Shown here: piece after piece, positions 16,406 through 24,668 of the stretch
Layout: every line of letters starts with the position of its first letter
Position numbering within the stretch: the stretch's first letter is position 1
NCBI GenBank assembly: GCA_044353505.1
Contig: JBILBU010000026.1
Location: 1 to 33,431 of the forward strand
Source: Pollutibacter sp044353505
GTDB taxonomy: Bacteria > Bacteroidota > Bacteroidia > Chitinophagales > Chitinophagaceae
Reading direction: 5' to 3'
Length of the DNA: 33,431 bases
Made by a program: the position numbers and the translations under genes
The notes under the pieces: generated by a model
What the model saw: the letters and a program-made list of their open reading frames with translations, nothing else
What the model was told of the DNA's origin: nothing
Database searches by the model: none

Positions 16406-17416
16406 ATGAAAACCCTTGTTTGTGACTCCCCAGGAAATTTTAAATATATCGACACCGAATTGCCCTCAATTAAGCCTGGCTATTCAGTAATCTGCATAAA
16501 AAGGGTTGGTGTTTGTGGAACTGACCTTCATGCCTTTGATGGAACGCAGCCGTTTTTCAGTTACCCACGTGTGTTGGGTCATGAATTGGCGGCTGAATTT
16601 GTTGCAGGTGATGCCCAGGGATTTCAGGAAGGGGAGCTCCTAACCGTGTTGCCTTACTTTAATTGTAGCTCATGCCTGGCTTGCCGGAATAAAAAGCCTA
16701 ATTGTTGCAGCGCCATACAGGTTTGTGGTGTTCATATTGATGGGGGAATGACTGAATTTTTATTGGTTCCGTCATCTTCGCTTGTTAAGGGCGAAGGACT
16801 ATCGCTCGATGAGTTGGCTCTAATAGAACCACTCGCTATTGGCGCCCATGCCATATCTAGGGCAGACGTTCAGTCAACAGATACGGTACTCATTGTTGGA
16901 GCTGGCCCTATCGGAATTGGGATAGTTGAGTTTGCGATTCATAGGGGTGCGAAGGTTATAGTCATGGATACCAATAAGGATCGGCTCAGCTTTTGTAAGG
17001 AATACTTTAAAAATATTCACTTGGTTAATCCTTTAGAGGTTGATCCCATCAATAAGTTGAGGGAAATGACAGATGGTGACATGCCCTCTGTTGTCATGGA
17101 TGCTACAGGAAACCTAAAGGCAATCAATACCTCTTTTGCATATATGGCTCATGGGGCACGGTATGTATTGGTTGGATTGCAGCTAAATGATATTTCTTTT
17201 AGTCATCCTGAGTTTCACAAGCGGGAAGCTACATTGATGAGCAGCAGAAATGCAACAAGGGAGGATTTTGCGCTCGTTATTCAAGTTGTGAAAGAGGGAA
17301 AAGTAGCGCCTAAGAAAATGATTACTCATCGATTGGCCTTCAATGCTGTAGCTGAGCGTTTTTCGTCATTGACAGATCCAGGCCAAAAAACAATTAAAGC
17401 GCTGATTGAGCTCTAG
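16406..17416 (+). CDS. Zinc-dependent dehydrogenase (MDR family), divergent member of the sugar locus
   Basis: A 336-residue medium-chain dehydrogenase. Catalytic zinc ligands are Cys37 (GVCGTD) and His59-Glu60 (LGHELAA). The structural zinc site is Cys87, Cys90, Cys93 and Cys101. The cofactor motif GAGPIGIG ends in an Asp (VIVMDTNKDR), which suggests NAD. It resembles the L-gulonate/galactonate 5-dehydrogenase and threonine dehydrogenase-like branch. The C-terminal motif LMSSRNATREDF is like the LGSRNCTDEF segment of the paralogue at 5902-6921, which supports related substrates. It is transcribed away from the operon from a shared 221-base region, so the two units are likely co-regulated. 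No terminator is evident in the 54 bases before the convergent aminotransferase end. Confidence 0.85.
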   Translation: MKTLVCDSPGNFKYIDTELPSIKPGYSVICIKRVGVCGTDLHAFDGTQPFFSYPRVLGHELAAEFVAGDAQGFQEGELLTVLPYFNCSSCLACRNKKPNCCSAIQVCGVHIDGGMTEFLLVPSSSLVKGEGLSLDELALIEPLAIGAHAISRADVQSTDTVLIVGAGPIGIGIVEFAIHRGAKVIVMDTNKDRLSFCKEYFKNIHLVNPLEVDPINKLREMTDGDMPSVVMDATGNLKAINTSFAYMAHGARYVLVGLQLNDISFSHPEFHKREATLMSSRNATREDFALVIQVVKEGKVAPKKMITHRLAFNAVAERFSSLTDPGQKTIKALIEL

Positions 17417-17470
17417 TTCTACTCACCTTGTCAATCTAACCTCGCTTCAACCCTTATTAAAATAGCATGC

Positions 17471-18667
17471 TTAATTTGTCCTTCCCGGATAGATCTTCAA
17501 CGCTGCTTCCAAGCAATCCATCGCAGCATCAATATCCTCGTTCTTGATTACGTAAGCAAAGCGCACTTGGTCTTTTCCAAGGGATTGAGTTTCGTAGAAG
17601 CCACTTGCAGGTGCAAGCATGAGGGTTTGTCCATTGTGTGAAAAGGATTCAAGAAGCCACTGACAAAATTTATCACAATCATCGATGGGTAGTCTGGCCA
17701 TTACATAAAAAGCTCCGCCGGGAGTTGGACAAAACACGCCAGGCATTTCATTCAATCTTTTTACCAATAAATTTCTCCGTGAAATATAGGCAGCCCTTGG
17801 TATGTCAAAGTAGGTGCTGGGTAAATCAAGCGCAGCTTCAGCAAGTATTTGGGCAAGTCCGGGTGGACTAAGCCTTGCTTGTGCAAACTTCATTACAGAG
17901 TCGTATACTTTTTTGTTTCTTGTAATCAATGCGCCAATCCTTGCGCCACATGCGGAGTACCGCTTGGATATGGTGTCTATGAGTACTACATGCTCCGGAA
18001 TTTTTTTTAGGTGCAGCGCGCTGGTGTATTCTCCATCATAGCAAAACTCCCTATACGCCTCATCAGAAAAAAGATAGAGGTTGTGTCGCAGGCAAATATC
18101 TTCCAGCTGCTCCATCTCTTCTTTGCTGTATAGGTATCCCGTTGGATTATTGGGATTGCAAATCATGATTCCCTTTGTTTTAGGGGAAATTAATTTTTCA
18201 AATTCTGGTATGGGCGGGAGAGCAAATCCGTTTTCAATGTATGAGCTGATCGGAACAATATTCACTCCAGCCATAACCGCAAATCCATTGTAGTTTGCGT
18301 AGAAAGGCTCAGGGATGATGACTTCATCTCCTGGGTCGAGGCAGGCCATCATCGCAAACACCAGGCCTTCGCTCCCTCCTGTGGTAACAAGAATCTGGTC
18401 TTGGGTTACTTCAATGTTTGACTTGTGATAGTATTGAACAAGTTTTTTCCTGTAGGATTCATTTCCCGCACTATGGCTATAGCCCAGTGTTTTGATATCT
18501 GCATCCTTAACCGCTTGCAGCGCCATAGGAGGTGTTTCAAGATCGGGTTGTCCAATATTAAGATGATAAACCTTTAAGCCCCTTTTGGTTGCTTCTTCAG
18601 CAAAGGGTGCCAATTTTCTTATGGGTGATGAGGGCATTAATTCGCCTCTCTTTGAGGGATGGAGCAT
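17471..18667 (-). CDS. Pyridoxal-phosphate aminotransferase, class I/II
   Basis: A 398-residue fold-type I aminotransferase. The frame extends upstream to a TTG at 18697, but the ATG at 18667 (MLHPSKRGELMPSSPIRKL) is the natural start and lies four bases after a TATTTTTG box. Family motifs are HLNIGQPD, TTGGSEGL, NPNNPTG (Asn174), SDEAYREF (Asp202) and the PLP lysine Lys235 in TISKRYSACGARIG. The group includes aspartate and broad-specificity amino-acid aminotransferases; the donor and acceptor cannot be read from sequence. It is cytoplasmic, and there is no evident operon partner. Confidence 0.88.
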   Translation of the reverse strand: MLHPSKRGELMPSSPIRKLAPFAEEATKRGLKVYHLNIGQPDLETPPMALQAVKDADIKTLGYSHSAGNESYRKKLVQYYHKSNIEVTQDQILVTTGGSEGLVFAMMACLDPGDEVIIPEPFYANYNGFAVMAGVNIVPISSYIENGFALPPIPEFEKLISPKTKGIMICNPNNPTGYLYSKEEMEQLEDICLRHNLYLFSDEAYREFCYDGEYTSALHLKKIPEHVVLIDTISKRYSACGARIGALITRNKKVYDSVMKFAQARLSPPGLAQILAEAALDLPSTYFDIPRAAYISRRNLLVKRLNEMPGVFCPTPGGAFYVMARLPIDDCDKFCQWLLESFSHNGQTLMLAPASGFYETQSLGKDQVRFAYVIKNEDIDAAMDCLEAALKIYPGRTN

Positions 18668-18671
18668 TCTG

Positions 18672-18679
18672 CAAAAATA
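18672..18679 (-). promoter_or_regulatory. TATTTTTG -7 box directly before the aminotransferase ATG
   Basis: TATTTTTG on the minus strand matches TAnnTTTG and is separated from the ATG by only four bases (CAGA). Bacteroidota transcripts usually begin a few bases past this box, so the mRNA would be leaderless. A -33 element at ideal spacing is not obvious. Confidence 0.4.
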
Positions 18680-18784
18680 ATTGATTTTGAATCGCAAGTT
18701 TACTTTCTGAAAGCAGAAATATCTAAAGAAGTTAAAATCTTTTCAAAAATTGGAGTCGTGTATATGGAAAATGGAAACAAAGAC

Positions 18785-18792
18785 TACTTTTG
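18785..18792 (+). promoter_or_regulatory. TACTTTTG -7 promoter box of the DUF1573 gene
   Basis: An exact TAnnTTTG match lies 53 bases before the ATG at 18846, giving a leader of roughly 45 nt. The -33 region is only a weak match. Confidence 0.45.
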
Positions 18793-18845
18793 TGAAACAA
18801 ATCGTTTCCTAAACTGAATTATAACACCAATTTAAAACATACAGT

Positions 18846-19262
18846 ATGAAAAGGTTGATTTTATCTTTATTAGTCGTTGCTGCTGGCTTTTCAGGGTTTT
18901 CACAAGCCTCCGCTCCCAAAGTGGAAGATCTTGTCAAATTCAAAGAGATTCGTCACAATTTTGGAAAAATCAAGCAGGGAGTTCCTGTAACCCATGATTT
19001 TGACTTTACAAACATCGCCAGTGAGCCCGTTGTTATTGAGAATGCTACTGCATCTTGTGGCTGTACCACGCCGGTTTGGCCTCAACAACCTGTGATGAAG
19101 TCCAAGACAGAAAAAATCAAGGCTGGTTTTAACGCTGCTGCAGCTGGGCCATTCGAGAAAACTATTTTTGTTAAGCTAAAAGGGATAGACGCTCGTTATG
19201 AACTCAAAATTGCCGGTGAAGTGCTCTCGGCTGAGGCATACGACAAACAAAATCAAAAATAA
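18846..19262 (+). CDS. Exported DUF1573 domain protein
   Basis: A 138-residue protein with a signal peptide (MKRLILSLLVVAAGFSGFSQA). The rest is one DUF1573 domain: FKEIRHNFGKIKQG, HDFDFTNIASEPVVIENATA, the conserved SCGCTTP and a final EKTIFVKLKG strand. DUF1573 proteins are common, small, Ig-like exported proteins of Bacteroidota; a role in the periplasm or at the cell surface is likely, but the reaction, if any, is unknown. It stands alone between its own promoter box and a strong terminator at 19266-19294. Confidence 0.85.
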   Translation: MKRLILSLLVVAAGFSGFSQASAPKVEDLVKFKEIRHNFGKIKQGVPVTHDFDFTNIASEPVVIENATASCGCTTPVWPQQPVMKSKTEKIKAGFNAAAAGPFEKTIFVKLKGIDARYELKIAGEVLSAEAYDKQNQK

Positions 19263-19265
19263 CCG

Positions 19266-19294
19266 AAAGGGCCTGTTTACAGGCCCTTTTTTTT
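19266..19294 (+). terminator. Strong intrinsic terminator of the DUF1573 gene
   Basis: A perfect 10-bp stem, AAAGGGCCTG with CAGGCCCTTT, has a TTTA loop and eight T at its 3' side. It begins 4 bases after the stop codon. Confidence 0.92.
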
Positions 19295-19352
19295 GCTTCC
19301 TGCCATTCTTATTCTGCGTTTTTCCCAGTATATTTTTATTGATAAAAAAGGC

Positions 19353-19360
19353 TAGTTTTG
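19353..19360 (+). promoter_or_regulatory. TAGTTTTG -7 box directly before the E1 ATG
   Basis: An exact TAnnTTTG match is followed by TTGC and then the ATG at 19365. The four-base gap is the same as at the aminotransferase gene and predicts a leaderless transcript. No TTG lies at the ideal -33 distance. Confidence 0.4.
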
Positions 19361-19364
19361 TTGC

Positions 19365-21752
19365 ATGGAGCCTTTTGAGACCCCCGAATCCGAACTTGCT
19401 AGTCAGCTTTCGTTTGAGGCGTTCAGAAAGACGGTGCTGAATGACTATGGCATCGCTTTTCAGAGCCGCCAAGCAAGCCTATTAGGACGAAAAGAAGTAC
19501 TGACAGGGAAGGCGAAGTTTGGCATATTTGGCGATGGCAAGGAAGTGCCACAGGTGGCCATGGCAAAATTCTTCATGCCTGGCGATTATTATGCAGGGTA
19601 TTATCGCGATCAAACATTTGCTTTTGCAACTGGAAACGCAACACTTACCGAATTTTTCTCTCAATTATATGCAGATCCTGATCCAGCCCATGATCCACAT
19701 AGTGCAGGTCGTCAGATGAATTGTCATTTTAGTACCCGATTTGTAGATGAAGAAGGTGAATTCATTAACCTAAGTCAGCATAAAAACTTTTCTTCCGGGA
19801 TCGCTCCAACTGCCGGTCACTTGCCCAGAGCATTGGGATTGGCTTATGCTTCTAAGGTATATAGGAGTTCCAGGGTGCTTGATCATATATCAACATTTTC
19901 CAATGAGGGTAACGAAGTTTGCTTCTGCACCATTGGAGATGCTTCCACCAGTGAGGGCCATTTTTGGGAGAGCATGAATGCGGCTGCAGTAACCCAGGTT
20001 CCCTTGGTTGTATTTGTTTGGGATGATGGATACGGAATTTCTGTTCCAAAAGAAATTCAAACCGTAAAATCCTCGATTTCAGAAGCACTCTCTGGTTTTG
20101 AAAAAACAAAGGGCACCAATGGGATGCTTATTTATAAAGTTAAGGGATGGGATTATGCACAACTTTGTGAAGCGTTTGAGGAGGGGATAACTATTGCCAG
20201 AAATGAACATGTCCCTGTTTTATTCCATGTTGAGGAGCTTACTCAACAACAAGGGCATTCAACCTCCGGAAGTCACGAACGTTACAAAACCAAGGAACGT
20301 ATTCAATGGGAAAAGGATTGGGATTGTTTAACGAAGATGCGTGCCTGGGTACTCGAAAATGCACTTGCTTCAGAACAAGAGATTATGGAAATTGAAGGGG
20401 AGGCAAAAGTCTATGCAAACGATTCAAGAATTCAGGCCTGGAAGTCTTACGACGAACCAATCCAACTGCAGAAGGTAAAAGCACTTCAGCTCATCGAAGA
20501 ATTGCTTCAACAATTTCCATCAGACAAAATCCAAGAAATTCATCAAGGGTTGGATTCAAATACATTGCCATTTAGAAGGGATGTTGTCAGCGCACTCTAC
20601 AACACAACAATTCACGCAGCTGGTTCTTCACCAACAACGGAAATCACTGCATATTATAACCAATTGATTGAGGAAAACAAGGGCTTGTACAATAGCCATC
20701 TTTTTTCAAAAAAACCAAAGGTTGAGCCTCCGCGCAATCTCCCTACATTAGACTTTGCCGAGAACGCTCCGATAGTGAACGGGTACGAAGTGGTCAATAG
20801 GTATTTTGACGAACTCTTTGCCTCAGATCCTCGGGTACTTGCTTTCGGTGAAGACCTTGGAAAAATTGGTGATGTGAACCAGGGCTTTGCTGGGCTTCAG
20901 CAGAAATATGGGGTAGATCGAATTTTTGACACTGGAATAAGGGAATTGAGTATAATAGGGCAGGGAGTTGGCATGTCGATGCGTGGCCTGCGGCCAATCG
21001 CTGAAATTCAATATCTCGATTATCTGCTTTATGGTTTACAAGTGCTGAGTGATGATGTTGCAACGCTGCATTACAGATCAGCTGGAACCCAAATTGCCCC
21101 ATTGATTGTAAGGACCCGCGGACATCGGCTAGAAGGAATTTGGCATAGCGGTTCTCCCATGGGGCTGATGATTAATTCACTGAAGGGAATCAATGTGTGT
21201 GTGCCAAGAAGCATGGTTCAAGCCGCAGGATTTTACAACACCTTGCTTGCTGGAAAAGATCCCGGTATTGTGATTGAGTGTTTGAATGGGTATAGACTGA
21301 AAGAAAAAGTTCCAAATAATTTGTTGGCCTACGAACTGCCGTTGGGTATTCCCGAAGTAATGAAGGAAGGAAATGATATTACAATTGTTTCTTATGGCTC
21401 AACTTTAAGGATTGTGATTGAGGCTGCAGAATCATTAAGGGCTTTTGGTGTTGATGCAGAGGTGCTTGATGTGCAAACCATGATGCCATTTGATATCCAT
21501 CACATCATCGTTGAGTCACTTAAGAAGACCAACAGGATTTTATTTGTGGATGAAGATGTACCGGGTGGTGGTACTTCATTTATGTTTACGGAGGTCATTG
21601 ATAAGCAGGGTGGATATCAATGGTTAGATGCAGCCCCTAAAATATTATGCGCCCAGCCGCATCGACCTGCTTACGGCAGCGATGGCGATTATTTTTCTAA
21701 GCCCAATGTTGAAGATATTGTCAGGCTGGTTAGAGAGATGATGGCTGAGTAG
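19365..21752 (+). CDS. Fused alpha/beta 2-oxoacid dehydrogenase E1 component
   Basis: A 795-residue single-chain E1, consistent with the alpha and beta subunits joined. The alpha half (about 1-450) carries YYRDQTFAFATG, SGIAPTAGHLPRALG and the thiamine-diphosphate motif from Gly190-Asp191 to Asn205 (GDASTSEGHFWESMN). The beta half (about 475-795) has FGEDLGKIGDVNQGFAG, RPIAEIQYLDYLLYGLQVL, IVRTRGHRLEGIWHSGSPMG, and SYGSTLRIVIEAAESL. Such fusions are usual in Bacteroidota and are generally assigned to branched-chain 2-oxoacid or pyruvate dehydrogenase complexes. They decarboxylate the 2-oxoacid and pass the acyl group to lipoyl-E2. E2 and E3 genes are not next to it, so the choice between pyruvate and branched-chain acids is open. 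Confidence 0.9.
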   Translation: MEPFETPESELASQLSFEAFRKTVLNDYGIAFQSRQASLLGRKEVLTGKAKFGIFGDGKEVPQVAMAKFFMPGDYYAGYYRDQTFAFATGNATLTEFFSQLYADPDPAHDPHSAGRQMNCHFSTRFVDEEGEFINLSQHKNFSSGIAPTAGHLPRALGLAYASKVYRSSRVLDHISTFSNEGNEVCFCTIGDASTSEGHFWESMNAAAVTQVPLVVFVWDDGYGISVPKEIQTVKSSISEALSGFEKTKGTNGMLIYKVKGWDYAQLCEAFEEGITIARNEHVPVLFHVEELTQQQGHSTSGSHERYKTKERIQWEKDWDCLTKMRAWVLENALASEQEIMEIEGEAKVYANDSRIQAWKSYDEPIQLQKVKALQLIEELLQQFPSDKIQEIHQGLDSNTLPFRRDVVSALYNTTIHAAGSSPTTEITAYYNQLIEENKGLYNSHLFSKKPKVEPPRNLPTLDFAENAPIVNGYEVVNRYFDELFASDPRVLAFGEDLGKIGDVNQGFAGLQQKYGVDRIFDTGIRELSIIGQGVGMSMRGLRPIAEIQYLDYLLYGLQVLSDDVATLHYRSAGTQIAPLIVRTRGHRLEGIWHSGSPMGLMINSLKGINVCVPRSMVQAAGFYNTLLAGKDPGIVIECLNGYRLKEKVPNNLLAYELPLGIPEVMKEGNDITIVSYGSTLRIVIEAAESLRAFGVDAEVLDVQTMMPFDIHHIIVESLKKTNRILFVDEDVPGGGTSFMFTEVIDKQGGYQWLDAAPKILCAQPHRPAYGSDGDYFSKPNVEDIVRLVREMMAE

Positions 21753-21756
21753 TGTA

Positions 21757-22212
21757 TTAGTCTATGAATTGACTTGCATATTCCTTGCTTCCAAGATAGC
21801 AACTGTCTGTTTTTCCAAACCATTTTTTTCTGTTTCTTGCAATGAGGTCGTACAGCGCATTTCTTATGAATCCGGGAACGATGATGAATGCATAGAGTAG
21901 TCTCCACGGATAGGGGAGTTCTTTTACGATGGCCAATGCTGCGGCTGACTTCGTGTAAACCGCGCCATCTTTTAAGAAGATGACGGAAGATTCTGCTGCT
22001 GTTATTTTATCTAACGTGAAATGCTTGAAGGTCTCTCCCTGCTGCGAAGCATAATGAAGTATGTTCCGTGTATCTTTTTTTAGCAAGAATTGAATAGTGC
22101 TGCTACACAACAAGCAATCCCCATCATAAAATACTATTGGATTATATTGTGTTAATGATGTTGGAATGATCTTCTCTCTTTTACTTGAGGTTATAAAATA
22201 CTTTTTGAACAT
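21757..22212 (-). CDS. DCC-family thiol-disulfide oxidoreductase (DUF393)
   Basis: A small protein whose key motif FYDGDCLLCSSTIQFLLKKD contains the DxDCxxC signature of the DCC family. It then shows LHYASQQGETFK and a C-terminal FIRNALYDLIARNRKKWFG, also typical. These are thioredoxin-like proteins of uncertain role. The two possible ATG starts are 22227 and 22212. I chose the nearer one (MFKKYF), since no other ATG, GTG or TTG lies before the fold. Either way the gene overlaps the 3' end of yebC, by 32 or 47 bases, which points to translational coupling. Confidence 0.75.
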   Translation of the reverse strand: MFKKYFITSSKREKIIPTSLTQYNPIVFYDGDCLLCSSTIQFLLKKDTRNILHYASQQGETFKHFTLDKITAAESSVIFLKDGAVYTKSAAALAIVKELPYPWRLLYAFIIVPGFIRNALYDLIARNRKKWFGKTDSCYLGSKEYASQFID

Positions 22213-22903
22213 CTTCGTCTTGTTCAAGACGGTCTACAAGTTTAAGTACGTCTTGGGCCTGTTCTTCATTCAACTCAACAACTGTTGTCGGAATCCACTC
22301 TACTTCTGCACTTAGGGTGCTTATGTTTTTTTCCTCAAGTGCTTTTTGCATATTGCCAAAATCGTTAAATGCGCAGCGTATTACCAATATATCTTCGCCC
22401 TCTTCATTGGTGCTTTCGCCTAATTCTTCCAGTCCAAAGTCAATCAATTCAAGCTCAAGGTCTTCTAGGCTGATGCCGTCATTTTTTAGTTTGAAAACGC
22501 CCATTTTTTTAAACTGGAAACTTACGCTTCCGCTCGTTCCCATTGCGCCATTTCCTTTGTTGAAATGCGACTTTATATTCGCTACCGTTCTAACATGATT
22601 GTCAGTTGCTGTTTCCACAAGTACGGCAACCCCATGAGGTGCATATCCTTCATATAGGATCTCCTCAAAATTTTCCATTTCTTTCCCCATCGCTCTTTTT
22701 ACCGCAGCCTCAATTCTGTCTTTGGGCATGTTGACGCTTTTGGCATTTTGAAAGCACCTGCGTAGCGCTGGGTTGGTGCCTGAATCTGGTCCGCCTGCTT
22801 TTACTGCAATGGCAATTTCTTTTCCAATCCGGCTAAACTGCTTTGCCATTTTGTCCCAACGGGCAAACATGGTTGATTTACGAACTTCGAAGATCCTTCC
22901 CAT
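22181..22903 (-). CDS. yebC: YebC/PmpR family regulator (TACO1-like)
   Basis: A 240-residue protein of the normal family length. It begins MGRIFEVRKSTMFARWDKMAKQFSRIGKEI and carries the AGGPDSGTNPALRRCFQNAK and NMPKDRIEAAVKRA motifs. Domain 2 has YEGYAPHGVAVLVE and TDNHVRTVANIKSHFNKGNG; domain 3 follows with FGNMQKALEE. Members have been described as DNA-binding regulators and, more recently, as translation factors that act at difficult peptide stretches. That may be of interest given the unusual EF-P in the same window. It is followed by the overlapping DCC gene, and the APC permease terminator precedes it. Confidence 0.92.
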   Translation of the reverse strand: MGRIFEVRKSTMFARWDKMAKQFSRIGKEIAIAVKAGGPDSGTNPALRRCFQNAKSVNMPKDRIEAAVKRAMGKEMENFEEILYEGYAPHGVAVLVETATDNHVRTVANIKSHFNKGNGAMGTSGSVSFQFKKMGVFKLKNDGISLEDLELELIDFGLEELGESTNEEGEDILVIRCAFNDFGNMQKALEEKNISTLSAEVEWIPTTVVELNEEQAQDVLKLVDRLEQDEDVQKVFYNLK

Positions 22904-22969
22904 AGTAGGTTATTAATGATGTGAGCGAATGATTAGAGGGGATGTAAAATTAAGGTATAAGTATGGTGT

Positions 22970-23001
22970 AAAAAAAATCCCGGAGTCGAGCCGACTCCGG
23001 G
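22970..23001 (-). terminator. Intrinsic terminator of the APC permease gene
   Basis: A perfect 10-bp GC-rich stem (22979-22988 with 22992-23001; arm CCCGGAGTCG) has a 3-base loop. On the minus strand it is followed by eight T (22970-22977). It starts 25 bases after the permease stop. Confidence 0.92.
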
Positions 23002-23026
23002 AAGCTGTTTTAAGGGCTATATAGGA

Positions 23027-24520
23027 CTACTTATTTAGCTTACTGTGTTTTTTGCTATATAGGAAATAGACCACTAGTCCAATTACCATCCAGGCTACTG
23101 CCACGGAGAGCGTTAGGCTGTCTAGCCCGTAAATCATGGCTATGCAAATCACTGCACCAAGTACGCTAACAACTGGGGCGATTGGCACTCTGAAAGGCCT
23201 TTCAATATTTGGGGATTTTACCCTGAGGATCCATACGCCAATGCTCACTAATACGAATGCAAAGAGTGTTCCGAAGCTGGTCAGGTCGCCGGCGACATGT
23301 CCAGGGACAAACGCTGCAAATGCACCAACAAAAACGAAAAGTATCCAATTTGATTTGTATGGTGTTTTGAATTTAGGGTGCAGCGTTCCAAATACTTTTG
23401 GAATTAACCCATCGTTACTCATGGTAAAAAATATCCTGCTTTGTCCCATAAGCATCACTAGAATTACTGATGAGAATCCTGCGAGAATGGCAACAGTCAC
23501 TGCAGTGGCAAGCCAACTGTATCCAGTCATATACGTTGAAATAGCGTAGGCAACAGAAGCTTCTCTGCCTTTTTCTGGATCAACGAAGTCTTTCCAATTT
23601 GCAACTCCAGTAAGCACATGACCAAATAAAATATAAAGAATTGTACAGATAACGAGTGAGCCAAGTATCCCTATAGGCATATCTCTTTTAGGGTTCTTTG
23701 CTTCTTGTGCTGCAGTAGACACAGCGTCAAAACCGATGAAGGCAAAAAATACAATACCCGCGCCACCAAGTATTCCACCCCATCCATGTTTGTTCCATGC
23801 GCTATAGTCTGCAATAACTTTCCCCGCTTGGTCAACTACTGCAGGTGTTCCCTCTGGAATGAGGTAGGGCTCTAGATTTGCAGGGTTGATAAACTGCCAT
23901 CCAACTGCGGTGAAAATAAGCACAACAGCAACTTTAATAAAAACGATAATTGCGTTTACAAAAGCGGATTCTTGGGTACCTCTAATGAGCAATAAAGTTA
24001 ACAGAAGTAATATGACCAGTGCAGGAGCATTAATCATGCCCTGATGAAGAATGCCTGAAGAGTCAGTGAAACTTTCAAATGGAGAGTGGCACCATTCATA
24101 AGGTATACCGCCCCCCAACAAGGTGTTTAAGTATTCGCTCCATGCAATCGAAACAGTTGCTGCCCCTAGTGCATATTCCATGATGAGTGCCCATCCGATA
24201 ATCCATGCAACGAGTTCTCCCATTGTTACATAAGAGTATGCATATGCACTACCAGCAATAGGAATCATAGCAGCAAACTCTGCGTAACAAAGTCCGGCAA
24301 ATGCACAGCCTATTGCAGCAATGATAAAAGAGAGGGTTACTCCCGGTCCAGCTGCTTGACCTGCAGCAGCTGCAGTTCTGACAAAAAGCCCAGCGCCGAT
24401 GATTGCTCCTACACCCAATGCAACCAGGTTGCCGGCTCCAAGGGTGCGCTTGAGACCTTTATCTGAATCTTCAGCTTGCGATAGCATAGCCTCAAGTGAT
24501 TTTGTTCTAAATAAGCCCAT
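23027..24520 (-). CDS. APC-superfamily amino-acid permease
   Basis: A 497-residue multi-spanning inner-membrane protein. I chose the ATG at 24520 (MGLFRTKSLEAML) over the one at 24565, since the family starts here and the extra 15 residues look non-coding. The TM1 motif GVGAIIGAGLFVRTAA and the later AGLCYAEFAAMIPIAGSAYAYSYVTMGE and FFAFIGFDAVSTAAQEAKNPKRDMP are hallmarks of the cationic amino-acid transporter-like branch. About 12-14 membrane segments can be seen. It likely imports amino acids by proton or substrate exchange; substrate unknown. It is transcribed divergently from the DAACS symporter and ends at a strong terminator. Confidence 0.88.
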   Translation of the reverse strand: MGLFRTKSLEAMLSQAEDSDKGLKRTLGAGNLVALGVGAIIGAGLFVRTAAAAGQAAGPGVTLSFIIAAIGCAFAGLCYAEFAAMIPIAGSAYAYSYVTMGELVAWIIGWALIMEYALGAATVSIAWSEYLNTLLGGGIPYEWCHSPFESFTDSSGILHQGMINAPALVILLLLTLLLIRGTQESAFVNAIIVFIKVAVVLIFTAVGWQFINPANLEPYLIPEGTPAVVDQAGKVIADYSAWNKHGWGGILGGAGIVFFAFIGFDAVSTAAQEAKNPKRDMPIGILGSLVICTILYILFGHVLTGVANWKDFVDPEKGREASVAYAISTYMTGYSWLATAVTVAILAGFSSVILVMLMGQSRIFFTMSNDGLIPKVFGTLHPKFKTPYKSNWILFVFVGAFAAFVPGHVAGDLTSFGTLFAFVLVSIGVWILRVKSPNIERPFRVPIAPVVSVLGAVICIAMIYGLDSLTLSVAVAWMVIGLVVYFLYSKKHSKLNK

Positions 24521-24668
24521 AGCAATTGTTTTGGATGATAGTTTTTGAAATTCTAATATAACCATTTATTTCTTTTCACTTTTTTTATTTACCCCACCTT
24601 AAATAAAATTCCCAAATCGATGTAAATCAATTATTTTACGCACCTTAAAGCAAATAAAAACAGCATTC

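Noticed and set aside
19353..19360. A full sigma promoter with -33 element for the E1 gene.
   Set aside because: Only the -7 box matches; the nearest TTG is 11 bases away instead of about 19, so I list the box alone at modest confidence.
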